Origin: Emcibacteraceae bacterium
GTDB taxonomy: Bacteria; Pseudomonadota; Alphaproteobacteria; Sphingomonadales; Emcibacteraceae
NCBI GenBank assembly: GCA_041396985.1
Contig: JAWKXO010000001.1
Location: forward strand, 620,001 to 684,000
Direction of reading: 5' to 3'
Length of the DNA stretch: 64,000 nucleotides
Part shown: positions 1 to 8,654 of the stretch, piece after piece
How the letters are laid out: each line of letters begins with the position of its first letter
Position numbering within the stretch: the first letter of the stretch is position 1
Position numbers and translations under genes: made by a program
Notes under the pieces: model-generated
The model's database searches: none
What the model was told of the DNA's origin: nothing
What the model saw: only the letters and a program-made list of their open reading frames with translations

Positions 1-332
1 ACATCAAAAGCGGCGCCACTCGTATTGCCCAGTTTATATTGAACCGTTGTCGCTGTAGACGGGAATGTCTGATCCGCCGTCGATGTGGCAACGACGATCA
101 GGTCAATATCTGATGCCTCAAGTTTTGCACTTTCCAGAGCTTTTAGTGCAGCATTTACAGCAAGATCTGATGTAACCTCTGTGTCAGACGCTATATGGCG
201 TTGATGGATTCCAGTTCTTTCAATAATCCATTCATCAGACGTATCAACTTTTTTTTCCAGCTCTTTGTTGGTAAGTATTCTTTCAGGAAGATATGACCCT
301 GTGCCGGAAACGACAGAACGTATTACGCCCAT
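1..332 (-). CDS. fabH: Beta-ketoacyl-ACP synthase III, N-terminal part (cut by window edge)
   Basis: Only the first ~110 residues are present; the gene runs off the left edge. The reading starts MGVIRSVVSGTGSYLPER and contains DEWIIERTGIHQRH and IDLIVVATSTADQTFPS, which are typical FabH N-terminal segments. FabH condenses acetyl-CoA with malonyl-ACP to start type II fatty acid synthesis in the cytosol. The catalytic Cys (usually near residue 112) lies just outside the window. Its ATG shares one base with the plsX stop (TAATG), so the two are translationally coupled, as in the usual plsX-fabH order. Confidence 0.95.
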   Translation of the reverse strand, partial: MGVIRSVVSGTGSYLPERILTNKELEKKVDTSDEWIIERTGIHQRHIASDTEVTSDLAVNAALKALESAKLEASDIDLIVVATSTADQTFPSTATTVQYKLGNTSGAAFD

Positions 333-1426
333 TATTTGTGTTCCTTGATGTTCATTTCAACAATTGTGTCATCATTTTCGGCCAATTGATCATCATCCTG
401 TTCAGCTGCTGTACTGTTAAAATTTTTCAAATCCCGGGTTATTTTACCCGCCAGATCATTTTCTGCCATATCTATAGCAACGCCGATCGCACTGGCAAAG
501 CCTTTTGCTGATGCACCACCATGGCTCTTAATCACCAGTCCATTAAGCCCCATAAATACGGCACCATTGTGATTATTAGGATCAAGATGATTTTTGAGCG
601 CCATCAAAGAAGAACTGGCAAACAGCGCGCCAATTTTTGAAAGCAGGGACTCGTTTAAAGATCTTTTCAGAAGGTTTGCAATCATTTTTGCTGTACCTTC
701 TGCTGTTTTAAGAGCGATATTTCCTGTAAAACCATCGGTCACGACTACGTCAACAACCCCACCACCAAGACCATGGCCTTCTGTGAAGCCTTTATAATCC
801 ATCGGAATATTTGCTTCACGTAAAATACGGTCAGCATTCTTGATAGCATCGCTTCCTTTTAGCTCCTCAACACCGACATTGAGAATAGCAACAGTAGGCT
901 TGGAAACACCAAGAACCGTTCTTGCAAAAGCAGCACCCATAATCGCAAACTGGACAAGATTATTTTCATCACATTCCACATTCGCACCTAAGTCCAGCAT
1001 AACGCTTTCCCCGCGATTTGTGGGAATGAGCGTTGCAAGTGCAGGACGATCGATCCCAGGCATCGTTCTTAAAATAAATTTGGCAAGTGCCATCTGGGCC
1101 CCTGTGTTGCCCGCAAGGACTGCCGCCTGCGCCTGACCGTCTTTTACTGACTGAATTGTCTGTCCCATGCTGCTGTCGCGACCACGTCGAAGGGCCTGAC
1201 TGGGTTTTTCATCGGCTGAAATAACCTTGTCAGTATGATGGACTTCACAACAACCTTTTAATATCGGGTAACGGGTAAGCAACGGAACAATTTTCGTTTC
1301 GTCGCCAAAGATGAGAAAGCGTACATACGGCACTCTTTCCCGGGCAATACTCGCCCCCTCAATAACAATATCGGGAGCGTGATCACCACCCATTGCATCT
1401 AATGAAATTATAAGTTCACGCGTCAA
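332..1426 (-). CDS. plsX: Phosphate acyltransferase PlsX
   Basis: A 364-residue protein beginning MTRELIISLDAMGGDHAPD; the DAMGGDHAP block is the PlsX hallmark. PlsX converts acyl-ACP to acyl-phosphate, the donor used by PlsY to acylate glycerol-3-phosphate in phospholipid synthesis; it is a peripheral membrane enzyme. Further family blocks are GNTGAQMALAKF, LDLGANVEC and GFTGNIALKTAEG. The C-terminal ~25 residues are acidic and low in complexity, a common tail in this family. It overlaps fabH by one base and follows the DUF177 gene after ~110 bases. Confidence 0.96.
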   Translation of the reverse strand: MTRELIISLDAMGGDHAPDIVIEGASIARERVPYVRFLIFGDETKIVPLLTRYPILKGCCEVHHTDKVISADEKPSQALRRGRDSSMGQTIQSVKDGQAQAAVLAGNTGAQMALAKFILRTMPGIDRPALATLIPTNRGESVMLDLGANVECDENNLVQFAIMGAAFARTVLGVSKPTVAILNVGVEELKGSDAIKNADRILREANIPMDYKGFTEGHGLGGGVVDVVVTDGFTGNIALKTAEGTAKMIANLLKRSLNESLLSKIGALFASSSLMALKNHLDPNNHNGAVFMGLNGLVIKSHGGASAKGFASAIGVAIDMAENDLAGKITRDLKNFNSTAAEQDDDQLAENDDTIVEMNIKEHK

Positions 1427-1540
1427 AGCATACCCTTATTCTATAATCTTTTTATTAATATCATAAATCATATTATATCAGAACCGTTAACAACAGGTTC
1501 ATCATGCTATCTGTTTAAAATATAGTAATAAACTTTATCT

Positions 1541-2116
1541 TCAAGTTTTATGTTTAAGGTCTTTCAAAACTTCAAACGGGTTTTTCTTTTCAGGGATAGT
1601 ATTTAACTGATCATCCGTTACCAGCTTATAACCCAACTTATCTCTATCTATATCTTCCCGCCTAGGATACGGGTTCATAGAAAGCGATAAGTATTCGGCA
1701 ATATATTCACCTATATCAACGACTTTATCATGTATAAATACGATATCCTCTTCCTCTGCATCAAAATCAATTTCCTTAGACTGAGCATCTTCAACTTCAG
1801 ATGATGATATTCTTTTAAAAATAATTGAGAAATTCTCTTTAATTGATTCGTTTACATCCTCAAGCGTCATTACACACTGCTGAATAATTTCTGCTTCCAT
1901 TTCAACATGAAGGCTATAATCGCCAAATATTTTTTCATCCAGTTTCTTTAATTCGCATCTTGCATTCAGGCTTATCACGGCAGGAATGGAAAATCTTTCT
2001 GCAAGCTTTTCACCTTCCTCCTCTGTGGCCGAATATTCAACCTTACTGCCATCTTTTTTGATCAGTTCGAGGTTAAATAGTCTGCTGAATTCATTTTCAA
2101 TTTCTGAATCAGTCAT
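1541..2116 (-). CDS. DUF177 (YceD family) protein
   Basis: A 191-residue acidic protein. The core, with LNARCELKKLDEKIFGDYSLHVEMEAEI, VTLEDV and the Asp/Glu-rich EEEDIVFIHDKVVDIGEYIAEYLSL, is the DUF177/YceD pattern; the ending SMNPYPRRE is typical of alphaproteobacterial members. YceD proteins are linked to 23S rRNA and ribosome biogenesis and are often beside rpmF and plsX. Here plsX is downstream, but no rpmF is seen between them. Its ATG overlaps the stop of the upstream chaperone gene by 8 bases (ATGACTGA), so the two are coupled. Confidence 0.85.
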   Translation of the reverse strand: MTDSEIENEFSRLFNLELIKKDGSKVEYSATEEEGEKLAERFSIPAVISLNARCELKKLDEKIFGDYSLHVEMEAEIIQQCVMTLEDVNESIKENFSIIFKRISSSEVEDAQSKEIDFDAEEEDIVFIHDKVVDIGEYIAEYLSLSMNPYPRREDIDRDKLGYKLVTDDQLNTIPEKKNPFEVLKDLKHKT

Positions 2117-2666
2117 TTTTGATCCCCACTGGTTTTAGAAAGGTAATTTTTCCTTCCATTATGTCCAAAATTGGCTGTTTGGAAACTTCCTGCCGCATTT
2201 TAAAGATATAGGCAGAAAAATGACTTAAAATCTTTTTATCAGTCTCGTTGCCCCGATAGATATTTCTTTTTAATGCTTCTGACATTTCTTCAGAATTCTC
2301 AGATAAAAATAACGCCTGATAAGCTTTTACCCTTCCATAAAACGCTTCAGCCATAACCTTGATTTTTTTGCCAACGCCCAAATCTCCCACACCAATTTCC
2401 CGCAAAGTTAGATCAAGATTATCAAACATAATTTCCTGAACTATACGCCTAAGTTTCATCGCTTCCGGGACTTCATCACTATGCTTATCCAATTTGTCGA
2501 GCAAAATTGCCATATGCAAAACCATCACATCAAATCTGCCATCAATACTGTCAGCAACCCCCATGTCGGCATAAAAAAACGGAAGCCGCGACTGTTCGAT
2601 AATCGACAGAAATAAACCCTGACCGCTATCATTCAGTCTTTTTTCTTTAAACAAAAAACCAAACAT
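2109..2666 (-). CDS. Ubiquinol-cytochrome c chaperone family protein (CBP3-like)
   Basis: About 185 residues from the ATG at 2666, which has a GAGAAAG ribosome site 9 bases upstream; an in-frame TTG six codons earlier is less likely. The protein resembles the Cbp3/UQCC1 family: FYADMGVADSIDGRFDVMVLH near the N-terminus, then MRLRRIVQEIMFDNLD-like and REIGVGDLGVGKKIKVMAEAFYGRV segments. The family helps cytochrome b biogenesis for the bc1 complex. It heads a coupled pair with the DUF177 gene, the usual alphaproteobacterial arrangement, and is divergent from bamE. Confidence 0.88.
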   Translation of the reverse strand: MFGFLFKEKRLNDSGQGLFLSIIEQSRLPFFYADMGVADSIDGRFDVMVLHMAILLDKLDKHSDEVPEAMKLRRIVQEIMFDNLDLTLREIGVGDLGVGKKIKVMAEAFYGRVKAYQALFLSENSEEMSEALKRNIYRGNETDKKILSHFSAYIFKMRQEVSKQPILDIMEGKITFLKPVGIKND

Positions 2667-2797
2667 AAAAATTTTCTTTCTCAAATTTCATATAATAGCA
2701 ATAAAATGGCGGTTCTAATTCATATTTTCTAAAAATCATATACTAAATTATTGACTAGCCACCTTGCAAATGCCATTTTGTTGCCTGAATTAGAATT

Positions 2798-2811
2798 CAA
2801 CATGTATGTTG
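2798..2811. promoter_or_regulatory. Short inverted repeat between the chaperone gene and bamE
   Basis: CAACAT-GT-ATGTTG forms two perfect 6-base arms inside the ~240-base divergent intergenic region. It could be an operator or part of a promoter region; no regulator can be assigned. Nothing else clear is seen in this spacer. Confidence 0.25.
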
Positions 2812-2902
2812 CTTTGAATTTTTGAATGTGGATTAACATGCAGTATCCTAAACAGCAATGAATTCCAGAGTGAGAAAGCTAAAAAATTAGCCTGTGATCA
2901 AT

Positions 2903-3364
2903 ATGAAAAAAACTTTAACCAATTTTATCTTTGCTTCTTTGTTGGTCACTTTTCTTACAGGATGCTCCACTATTAAAGCTTATCACGGTTACATTCCCGA
3001 TCCTGAAAAGGTCGATGCAATCAGAGAAGATATTGATACCAAACAGTCTGTTGTAGCCATGCTGGGAGATCCCACTATGAAAGCCACGTTTGATGATAAT
3101 AACTGGTATTATTATAACAAAAGAACGGAGCGCTGGGCATTTTTCAAAGAAAAGGTTGTTGAGATGAATATTCTGGCAATTACCTTTGATAACGAAGATT
3201 ATGTTTCAGACATTAAACACTATACGGTTGCCGACAATAAAGTTATTGATCCCGTTTCAAAAAAGACAATTACACATGGACGGGATGTTAATTTTCTTGC
3301 TGAATTATTTGGAAATATTGGTCGTTTTGGTTCTGCGACCGGAGGGCCACAGGCAGGAAACTAA
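2903..3364 (+). CDS. bamE: Outer membrane protein assembly factor BamE (SmpA/OmlA) lipoprotein
   Basis: About 153 residues from the ATG at 2903; a GTG three codons upstream would lengthen the signal peptide slightly. The N-terminus MKKTLTNFIFASLL is followed by a lipobox FLTGC, giving a lipidated Cys near residue 21. The mature protein carries the SmpA/OmlA fold: HGYIPDPEKVDAI, TKQSVVAMLGDPT and NNWYYYNKR. BamE is an outer-membrane lipoprotein of the BAM complex that inserts beta-barrel proteins. Its last 4 bases overlap the convergent fliL gene. Confidence 0.9.
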   Translation: MKKTLTNFIFASLLVTFLTGCSTIKAYHGYIPDPEKVDAIREDIDTKQSVVAMLGDPTMKATFDDNNWYYYNKRTERWAFFKEKVVEMNILAITFDNEDYVSDIKHYTVADNKVIDPVSKKTITHGRDVNFLAELFGNIGRFGSATGGPQAGN

Positions 3365-3873
3365 ATATTCCTGCTCTGTGTAATGACTACTCGGGATACA
3401 ATTTCTTTATTTAATTCATCGTCAACAAACCCTTTGATTTTTTCTGATAATTTATCAAAATCAACAATGCGCGGGTTATCATCGCGACCGACAGAATTTA
3501 CGCTGTAGTAACGCAATAGCGCATCCCGAAAGATAAGAATGTTTTTTACAACAAGCATTTTGTCTTTATTACCGACCACTTCAATTGACACATCCATAAG
3601 GGCATAATTTAAAATTTTACCATCATAGAATAATGGCAATTGCAGTCTTTCCATTCTCGCATATTGATAGTCAGGTAATTCGGGCTCTTTTTCCTCGACA
3701 ATCTTTTCTTCCTGAACGTCTTGTGCTGTTTCATGCGGTTGCATGATAAAAAAGCCAGCTGCGCTTCCCCCACCGACAATAAGGCCTGCGACCAGGCCTA
3801 AAATCAGTAATTTTTTGCTACCGTTATTTGTCTTTTCCTGTTCGTTATTTTGCTGTACTTCTTCATCAGCCAT
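3361..3873 (-). CDS. fliL: Flagellar basal body-associated protein FliL
   Basis: 170 residues: a short polar cytoplasmic N-terminus, one membrane helix around residues 23-46 (LLILGLVAGLIVGGGSAAGF), an acidic periplasmic linker rich in Glu, then the FliL domain with YALMDVSIEVVGNKD and a late VVITQSRNI. FliL surrounds the MotAB stator at the flagellar motor and affects torque or stator recruitment. It lies 15 bases downstream of thiL at the end of a long housekeeping run, apart from other flagellar genes; motA and motB are 23-26 kb away. Confidence 0.85.
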   Translation of the reverse strand: MADEEVQQNNEQEKTNNGSKKLLILGLVAGLIVGGGSAAGFFIMQPHETAQDVQEEKIVEEKEPELPDYQYARMERLQLPLFYDGKILNYALMDVSIEVVGNKDKMLVVKNILIFRDALLRYYSVNSVGRDDNPRIVDFDKLSEKIKGFVDDELNKEIVSRVVITQSRNI

Positions 3874-3888
3874 ACTTCATTCCCGGTC

Positions 3889-4863
3889 TTAGAAATGACT
3901 GAAGCCCCGTTTTTCATATTTTATTTCGGTGCCTTCGTCATCCAATAATATCACGTTCTGACTTTTGGTAATCTTCCCTATCTTTGTCAGTTTTATAGCC
4001 AACTGTTCTGACAGCTTCTCAATCACCCTGTCATTATCTGGTGAAGTGGTGAATAATAATTCATAATCATCACCCCCGCTCCAGATTAGAGAACTATAAT
4101 CTGCTTTGGTTGCCAAAAGATTACCAAGGGCAAATGAAAACGGAATTTTTTTTGTTTCTATTTCAGCACCGACTTTTGAATGGCGACAAATATGTGAAAT
4201 ATCCCCCAAAAGCCCATCTGATATATCCATCATTGACGTGGCGATTTCCGACAAAGCCTGGCCAAGCCTGATCCTGGGTTCTGGTAAATGATATCGTTTT
4301 ATCAGATATTCAAATTTTGTCGGGTCCATTTTTTCCTTCAGAACGACCAAACCGGCAGCGGCATCACCCAATGTTCCAGAAACATATATGTCATCGCCAG
4401 TTTTTGCCCCTGATCTGGATAGATTTACTGTGCTTCCAGTTTGCCCGATGGCAGTGACAGAAACAGTTATCGGTCCCGTAGTTGACACAGTATCCCCACC
4501 CCAAAGTTTCAGCCGATATTTATCCTGATCATCCTTAAGCCCCTCTGCAAATGAAGAAAGCCAATGATCCGGATCAAAATTTTTGTCTGGCAAAGCAATC
4601 CCAAGCAGATAACCTAGTGGTTCTGCGCCCATAGACGCCAAGTCAGACAGGTTAACTCTCAAGGCTTTTTGGGCGATTAGATAAGGATCATCATGTTCAA
4701 AGAAATGCTTACCACCAACCAGCATATCTTTCGTAAAAATCAAATTTTTGTTTGGTTCCGGAGAATAAATTGCGGCATCATTTGATAACGAGAATGCCGG
4801 GGCTCCTGTCGTGCTTAAAGGAGCAAAATATTTTTCTATAAGGTCAAATTCTGATTTTGACAG
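3889..4863 (-). CDS. thiL: Thiamine-monophosphate kinase with an apparent CUG start
   Basis: ThiL phosphorylates thiamine monophosphate to thiamine diphosphate. The part after 4743 has DMLVGGKHFF, NLSDLASMGAEPLGYLLGIALP, LWGGDTVST and MMDISDGLLGD, all family blocks. The conserved N-terminus (SEFDLIEKYFAPL ... SNDAAIYSPEP) is encoded upstream, between the nusB stop (4867-4869) and 4743, where no ATG, GTG or TTG occurs in frame. The best start is CTG at 4861-4863, two codons after the nusB TAG and preceded by AGAGA. Starting there gives 324 residues, the normal size. The alternatives are TAG readthrough from nusB, which is in the same frame, or a base error. The downstream TTG at 4743 would remove the Mg-binding DAA region. 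Confidence 0.85.
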   Translation of the reverse strand: MSKSEFDLIEKYFAPLSTTGAPAFSLSNDAAIYSPEPNKNLIFTKDMLVGGKHFFEHDDPYLIAQKALRVNLSDLASMGAEPLGYLLGIALPDKNFDPDHWLSSFAEGLKDDQDKYRLKLWGGDTVSTTGPITVSVTAIGQTGSTVNLSRSGAKTGDDIYVSGTLGDAAAGLVVLKEKMDPTKFEYLIKRYHLPEPRIRLGQALSEIATSMMDISDGLLGDISHICRHSKVGAEIETKKIPFSFALGNLLATKADYSSLIWSGGDDYELLFTTSPDNDRVIEKLSEQLAIKLTKIGKITKSQNVILLDDEGTEIKYEKRGFSHF

Positions 4864-4866
4864 CGT

Positions 4867-5325
4867 CTATTCTCTCGTCAGTTTGGCAATTTTATCAAGA
4901 ATTCCATTCACAAAGGCCGGGGTGGAATCATCAAAGAATGCTTTGGTAACATCAACATACTCATTGATTATCACATTGGTCGGCACATCCGGTCTGGCCA
5001 GAATTTCATATACACTTGATCTTATAACAGCACGCGCAACTGATTCAATTCGCTCAAGGCTCCAGCTGTCCGTTAGATTAGACGTAATCAAGTCATCAAT
5101 TTCAGCAGATCGGCCATCAACGCCGGAAACAAGGTCTATAAAAAAAGCATTATCTGCTCTGGCAAACTGTTCATCATCAATGAGTTCCCCAAGACGATGA
5201 TCAACAAATTCCTTAATCACAATCCGGCTGGGTGTACCGCTTGCCTCAATCTGATAAAGCGCCTGAACGGCAGCAAGACGTGCCGAGCTGCGCGCTCCGC
5301 CTTTTATTGACTTTTCTGTCGCCAT
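4867..5325 (-). CDS. nusB: Transcription antitermination factor NusB
   Basis: 152 residues with the all-helical NusB pattern: ARLAAVQALYQIE near the N-terminus, SWSLERIESVARAVIRSSVYEIL in the middle and FVNGILDKIAKLTRE at the end. NusB with NusE binds boxA RNA and supports rRNA antitermination. Its ATG overlaps the ribH stop by one base (TGATG). The TAG stop is directly followed, in the same frame, by thiL coding sequence, which matters for the thiL start. Confidence 0.95.
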   Translation of the reverse strand: MATEKSIKGGARSSARLAAVQALYQIEASGTPSRIVIKEFVDHRLGELIDDEQFARADNAFFIDLVSGVDGRSAEIDDLITSNLTDSWSLERIESVARAVIRSSVYEILARPDVPTNVIINEYVDVTKAFFDDSTPAFVNGILDKIAKLTRE

Positions 5326-5756
5326 CAGCGTTTTAGCCCGTATTGTTTTTTAAGTTCAATCATCCTTATTGCCGCATGTGTGACAGCAGCCCCCTTGTTA
5401 TGTTTATCAACAGAACATCTCGCCCAGGCCTGATCCCCGTTTTCAACTGTTAATATTCCATAACCGATGGCCAATCTGTCCCTGACTGCCAGATCCTGTA
5501 ACGCCCTTGCGCTTTCCTCACAGACATAATCATAGTGGGTTGTTTCGCCGCGAATGACGCAGCCAAGGGCGACATAGCCATCATAACCGTCAGGGCCATC
5601 AGCCGCGAACCTGATTGCCGCCGGAATTTCGAAAGCCCCTGGCACAGATATCCGGTCATATTCCGCTCCAACTTCATCAAGCACCTGAATTGCGCCTTTT
5701 ACAAGTTCATCGGCAATATCCTCGTAAAACCGGGCTTCGACAATCAGCAGCTTCAT
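5325..5756 (-). CDS. ribH: 6,7-dimethyl-8-ribityllumazine synthase
   Basis: 143 residues, a normal single-domain length. Motifs: LIVEARFYEDIADELV at the N-terminus, SVPGAFEIPAAIRFA and ALGCVIRGETTHYDYV with the catalytic His, then IGYGILTVEN. RibH condenses 5-amino-6-ribitylaminouracil with 3,4-dihydroxy-2-butanone 4-phosphate, the product of RibB encoded just upstream. It lies four bases after ribB and is coupled to nusB, a common alphaproteobacterial rib-nusB arrangement. Confidence 0.96.
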   Translation of the reverse strand: MKLLIVEARFYEDIADELVKGAIQVLDEVGAEYDRISVPGAFEIPAAIRFAADGPDGYDGYVALGCVIRGETTHYDYVCEESARALQDLAVRDRLAIGYGILTVENGDQAWARCSVDKHNKGAAVTHAAIRMIELKKQYGLKR

Positions 5757-5760
5757 CGTT

Positions 5761-6897
5761 TTATCCTTTTTTCTTTACAATCTGAAGGTCCAGAGCTTCA
5801 TCAAATCTTTGATGCCCGATAATATTTAATCCATACCCTTCAATACCAATTACATTCTGTTCACTATCAGAAAGCAAAACAAAGTCCTTCACGCCCAGAT
5901 CAAGGAGGATCTGCGCGCCAATGCCATAATTTTTGATATTAGGCGACTGTTTCTTCACTTTCTGATCTTTCTTTTCAATTTGGTCGGTAATATAGGTCTT
6001 CCGGTTTTCACGTAGAAAAACCAATACACCGCACTCTTCCTTGCCAAGCTCTTCCATGGCACGGTTAAACTGGCTTCTTCTCGGTCCCTTTTGCCCGAGC
6101 AAATCTTCAAAAATATTAAAGGAATGCATACGGACCAGAACTTTTTCAGCTGACTTCGGATCACCTTTTATGAGTGCAAAATGCTGAATGCCATCGTCTT
6201 TGGCAAGATAGGCTTTCATTAAAAATTTACCGCCAAATTCGCTATCAACCTTAGTGGTGTCAATGCACTGAACCAGATTATCATTGCGACGTCTGTAGGC
6301 AATCAGATCCGCAATCGTTGCCACCTTCAGATTATGTTTTCTGGCAAACTCAATCAAATCAGGAAGGCGCGCCATGGTGCCATCATCTTTCATAATTTCG
6401 CAGATGACACCCGCCGGGATTAAGCCGGCAAGGCGGGCCACATCAACGGCCGCTTCCGTATGACCGGCGCGAACAAGTACACCGCCCCTTTTGGCAACAA
6501 TCGGAAAAACATGCCCGGGTGTTACAATATCATCTTTGCCTTTTGTCGGGTCAATGGCCACAGAAATTGTGTGGGCACGGTCAGCTGCTGATATACCGGT
6601 TGTTACCCCTTCCGCCGCTTCGATTGAAGTTGTAAAGGCCGTCTGATGTCTTGTGGCATTTTTCTGGGACATCATTGAAAGCCCCAGATCTTCCGACCGA
6701 CGCGCCGTCAGGGCCAGGCAGACAAGCCCTCGACCGTGAGTGGCCATAAAATTGATCGCATCCGGCGTTGCCATTTGTGCGGGGATAATCAAATCCCCTT
6801 CATTTTCACGGTCCTCATCATCAACAAGGATGAACATCCGCCCGTTTTTTGCGTCTTCAAGAACATCTTCAATGGAGGATAGGAAATTTTTCGGCAT
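5761..6897 (-). CDS. ribB: 3,4-dihydroxy-2-butanone-4-phosphate synthase with degenerate RibA-like domain
   Basis: 378 residues from the ATG at 6897 (GAGAA ribosome site). Residues ~1-205 are a complete RibB domain: VDDEDRENEGDLI, ATHGRGLVCLAL, VTPGHVFPI and RAGHTEAAVDLA-like residues, making dihydroxybutanone phosphate from ribulose 5-phosphate. Residues ~215-375 resemble GTP cyclohydrolase II but lack the zinc Cys residues expected after VRMHS and the catalytic EGRGIGL segment. The C-terminal half is therefore probably inactive, as in the RibBX proteins of several alphaproteobacteria, so a separate ribA is expected elsewhere. Confidence 0.92.
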   Translation of the reverse strand: MPKNFLSSIEDVLEDAKNGRMFILVDDEDRENEGDLIIPAQMATPDAINFMATHGRGLVCLALTARRSEDLGLSMMSQKNATRHQTAFTTSIEAAEGVTTGISAADRAHTISVAIDPTKGKDDIVTPGHVFPIVAKRGGVLVRAGHTEAAVDVARLAGLIPAGVICEIMKDDGTMARLPDLIEFARKHNLKVATIADLIAYRRRNDNLVQCIDTTKVDSEFGGKFLMKAYLAKDDGIQHFALIKGDPKSAEKVLVRMHSFNIFEDLLGQKGPRRSQFNRAMEELGKEECGVLVFLRENRKTYITDQIEKKDQKVKKQSPNIKNYGIGAQILLDLGVKDFVLLSDSEQNVIGIEGYGLNIIGHQRFDEALDLQIVKKKG

Positions 6898-6934
6898 ATT
6901 ATTCTCTAAATTTTTTATTGGTATGTCTGATAAA

Positions 6935-7531
6935 TTATAAATCGCGCATTCTTGCGACATATCGCGCCAGAATATCAATCTCTATATTCACCCGGTCACC
7001 CGGTTTGATTTCTGAAAATGTTGTTTTTTCCTGGGTATGGGGAATGATATTGATACAAAATAAGGTTTGGTCAGCTTCATCAGTAACTTTATTGACTGTC
7101 AGCGATGCGCCATTGATCGTAATAGACCCTTTTTCCGCGACAAAATTCTTTAGCTTATGCGGAAGACTGAATGTAAATTTCTTGCTGTCCCCTTCCGGTT
7201 CAACGGATATAACTTCGCCGACACAGTCCACATGTCCTGTAACAAGATGACCGCCTAATTCTTCACCAACTTTCAGGGCACGTTCAAGATTGACGCGGTT
7301 TCCATTGGTCCAATCACCAAGTGTGGTGCAGGAAAGCGTTTCATTAGAAACATCGACACTGAACCAGTCATCCCCTTTATCAACAACCGTCAGGCAAACA
7401 CCTGAACAGGCTATAGACGCACCAAATTCTATAGTGGACGTATCATAAGCCGTGCTGATTACAATACGGGTATCACCGCTTTTCTTAATCCCGGTCACTT
7501 TGCCAATATCGGTAATTATTCCAGTAAACAT
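6935..7531 (-). CDS. ribE: Riboflavin synthase, alpha subunit
   Basis: 198 residues with the two tandem lumazine-binding barrels of the family: MFTGIITDIGKV and IACSGVCLTVVD in the first, GHVDCVGEV and GASLTVNKV in the second. It dismutates two 6,7-dimethyl-8-ribityllumazine molecules into riboflavin and the ribitylaminouracil substrate of RibH. It sits between ribD (7-base gap) and ribB (37-base gap) in the rib run. Confidence 0.96.
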   Translation of the reverse strand: MFTGIITDIGKVTGIKKSGDTRIVISTAYDTSTIEFGASIACSGVCLTVVDKGDDWFSVDVSNETLSCTTLGDWTNGNRVNLERALKVGEELGGHLVTGHVDCVGEVISVEPEGDSKKFTFSLPHKLKNFVAEKGSITINGASLTVNKVTDEADQTLFCINIIPHTQEKTTFSEIKPGDRVNIEIDILARYVARMRDL

Positions 7532-7538
7532 TTTTTAC

Positions 7539-8654
7539 CTAACGTTTTATCCTAAATTCCTGCCAGTGATCGGGAGGGGTCTCCCCTTCATCCACAAGCG
7601 ATAAATTAAGGTATTTTCCAAGATTTTCTATGGGAATATCATATAACGCATCAACGCCTGTTTCACCAATAGAATCTTCAGATTTAAACCATAGCAGACG
7701 GTCTACCAGACTTGCCCGGATCAGGGAAGCATTAAGTTTGGCTCCACCTTCTGCCAATAGTCTTGTAATGCCTTCACCACTTAGCACTTCCATTACCTGA
7801 CCAATATTAACCCGCCCCATTTCATCCTTTTCGATACAGAAAATTTTAGCGCCCCGTTTTTCCAGTTCAGCATATTTTTTTGTATCCGAAACGGTGGTCA
7901 TGATCCAGAGCGGAATTTCCTCCGCCGATTTACAAAGTTTACTATGTGGCTTTATCCTTAAATGGCTATCTAGTACCACCCGAATTGGTGAGCGATTTTC
8001 AAGTCCGTTAATTCGACAATCCAGCGTTGGATCGTCAGTCATTACAGTATCAATCCCGACCATAATAGCATCATGAGTGGCCCGATAAAGATGCCCGCGT
8101 TTTCGTGATAATGGTCCGGTCACCCAATATTGCTCCCCTTCAGCTTTGGCAATTTTACCGTCTTTTGTACTGGCTATCTTTACTGTAATCAGCGGTCTTC
8201 TTTCCTTAATCCTCTGAAAAAATCCCTGATTGACATAATCCGCTTCTTCCTGCAAAAGTCCTAATTGAACTTCAATTCCGGCTTCTTCTAGCATTCTAAT
8301 CCCATTGCCATTTACCCGAGGGTCCGGGTCACCGGTGGCGACAATGACTTTTGCCACTTTGGCATTAATAAACGCCTGGGCGCAGGGCGGCGTTTTTCCA
8401 TGATGAGAGCAGGGTTCAAGGGTAACATAAGCAACCGAATTTTCAGCATTTCCTGCAAACTCAAGTGCATTTTGTTCCGCATGTGGACGCCCGCCCGCCC
8501 CTGTCCAGCCACGACCGATTATGTGGCCATTTCTGACGAGGACACAGCCGACTGATGGATTTGGAAAAACTATGCCAAGACCGCGCCTTGAAAGATCAAG
8601 CGCAATCTTCATATAAGCCTTGTCCTGCTCTGAAAAATATTCAGCTTTCTTCAT
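7539..8654 (-). CDS. ribD: Bifunctional deaminase/reductase of riboflavin synthesis
   Basis: 371 residues from the ATG at 8654 (MKKAEYFSEQDKAYMK), which overlaps nrdR by 14 bases; a longer in-frame reading inside nrdR is not supported by homology. The N-terminal deaminase has HAEQNAL and EPCSHHGKTPPC, which bind catalytic zinc. The C-terminal reductase has VKIASTKDGKIA, TDDPTLDCR and LLAEGGAKL. RibD carries out the second and third steps after GTP cyclohydrolase II. Confidence 0.95.
   Translation of the reverse strand: MKKAEYFSEQDKAYMKIALDLSRRGLGIVFPNPSVGCVLVRNGHIIGRGWTGAGGRPHAEQNALEFAGNAENSVAYVTLEPCSHHGKTPPCAQAFINAKVAKVIVATGDPDPRVNGNGIRMLEEAGIEVQLGLLQEEADYVNQGFFQRIKERRPLITVKIASTKDGKIAKAEGEQYWVTGPLSRKRGHLYRATHDAIMVGIDTVMTDDPTLDCRINGLENRSPIRVVLDSHLRIKPHSKLCKSAEEIPLWIMTTVSDTKKYAELEKRGAKIFCIEKDEMGRVNIGQVMEVLSGEGITRLLAEGGAKLNASLIRASLVDRLLWFKSEDSIGETGVDALYDIPIENLGKYLNLSLVDEGETPPDHWQEFRIKR

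Noticed and set aside
840..1136. Plus-strand open frame over plsX
   Set aside because: It is the complement shadow of plsX, with low-complexity Ser/Ala translation and no ribosome site.
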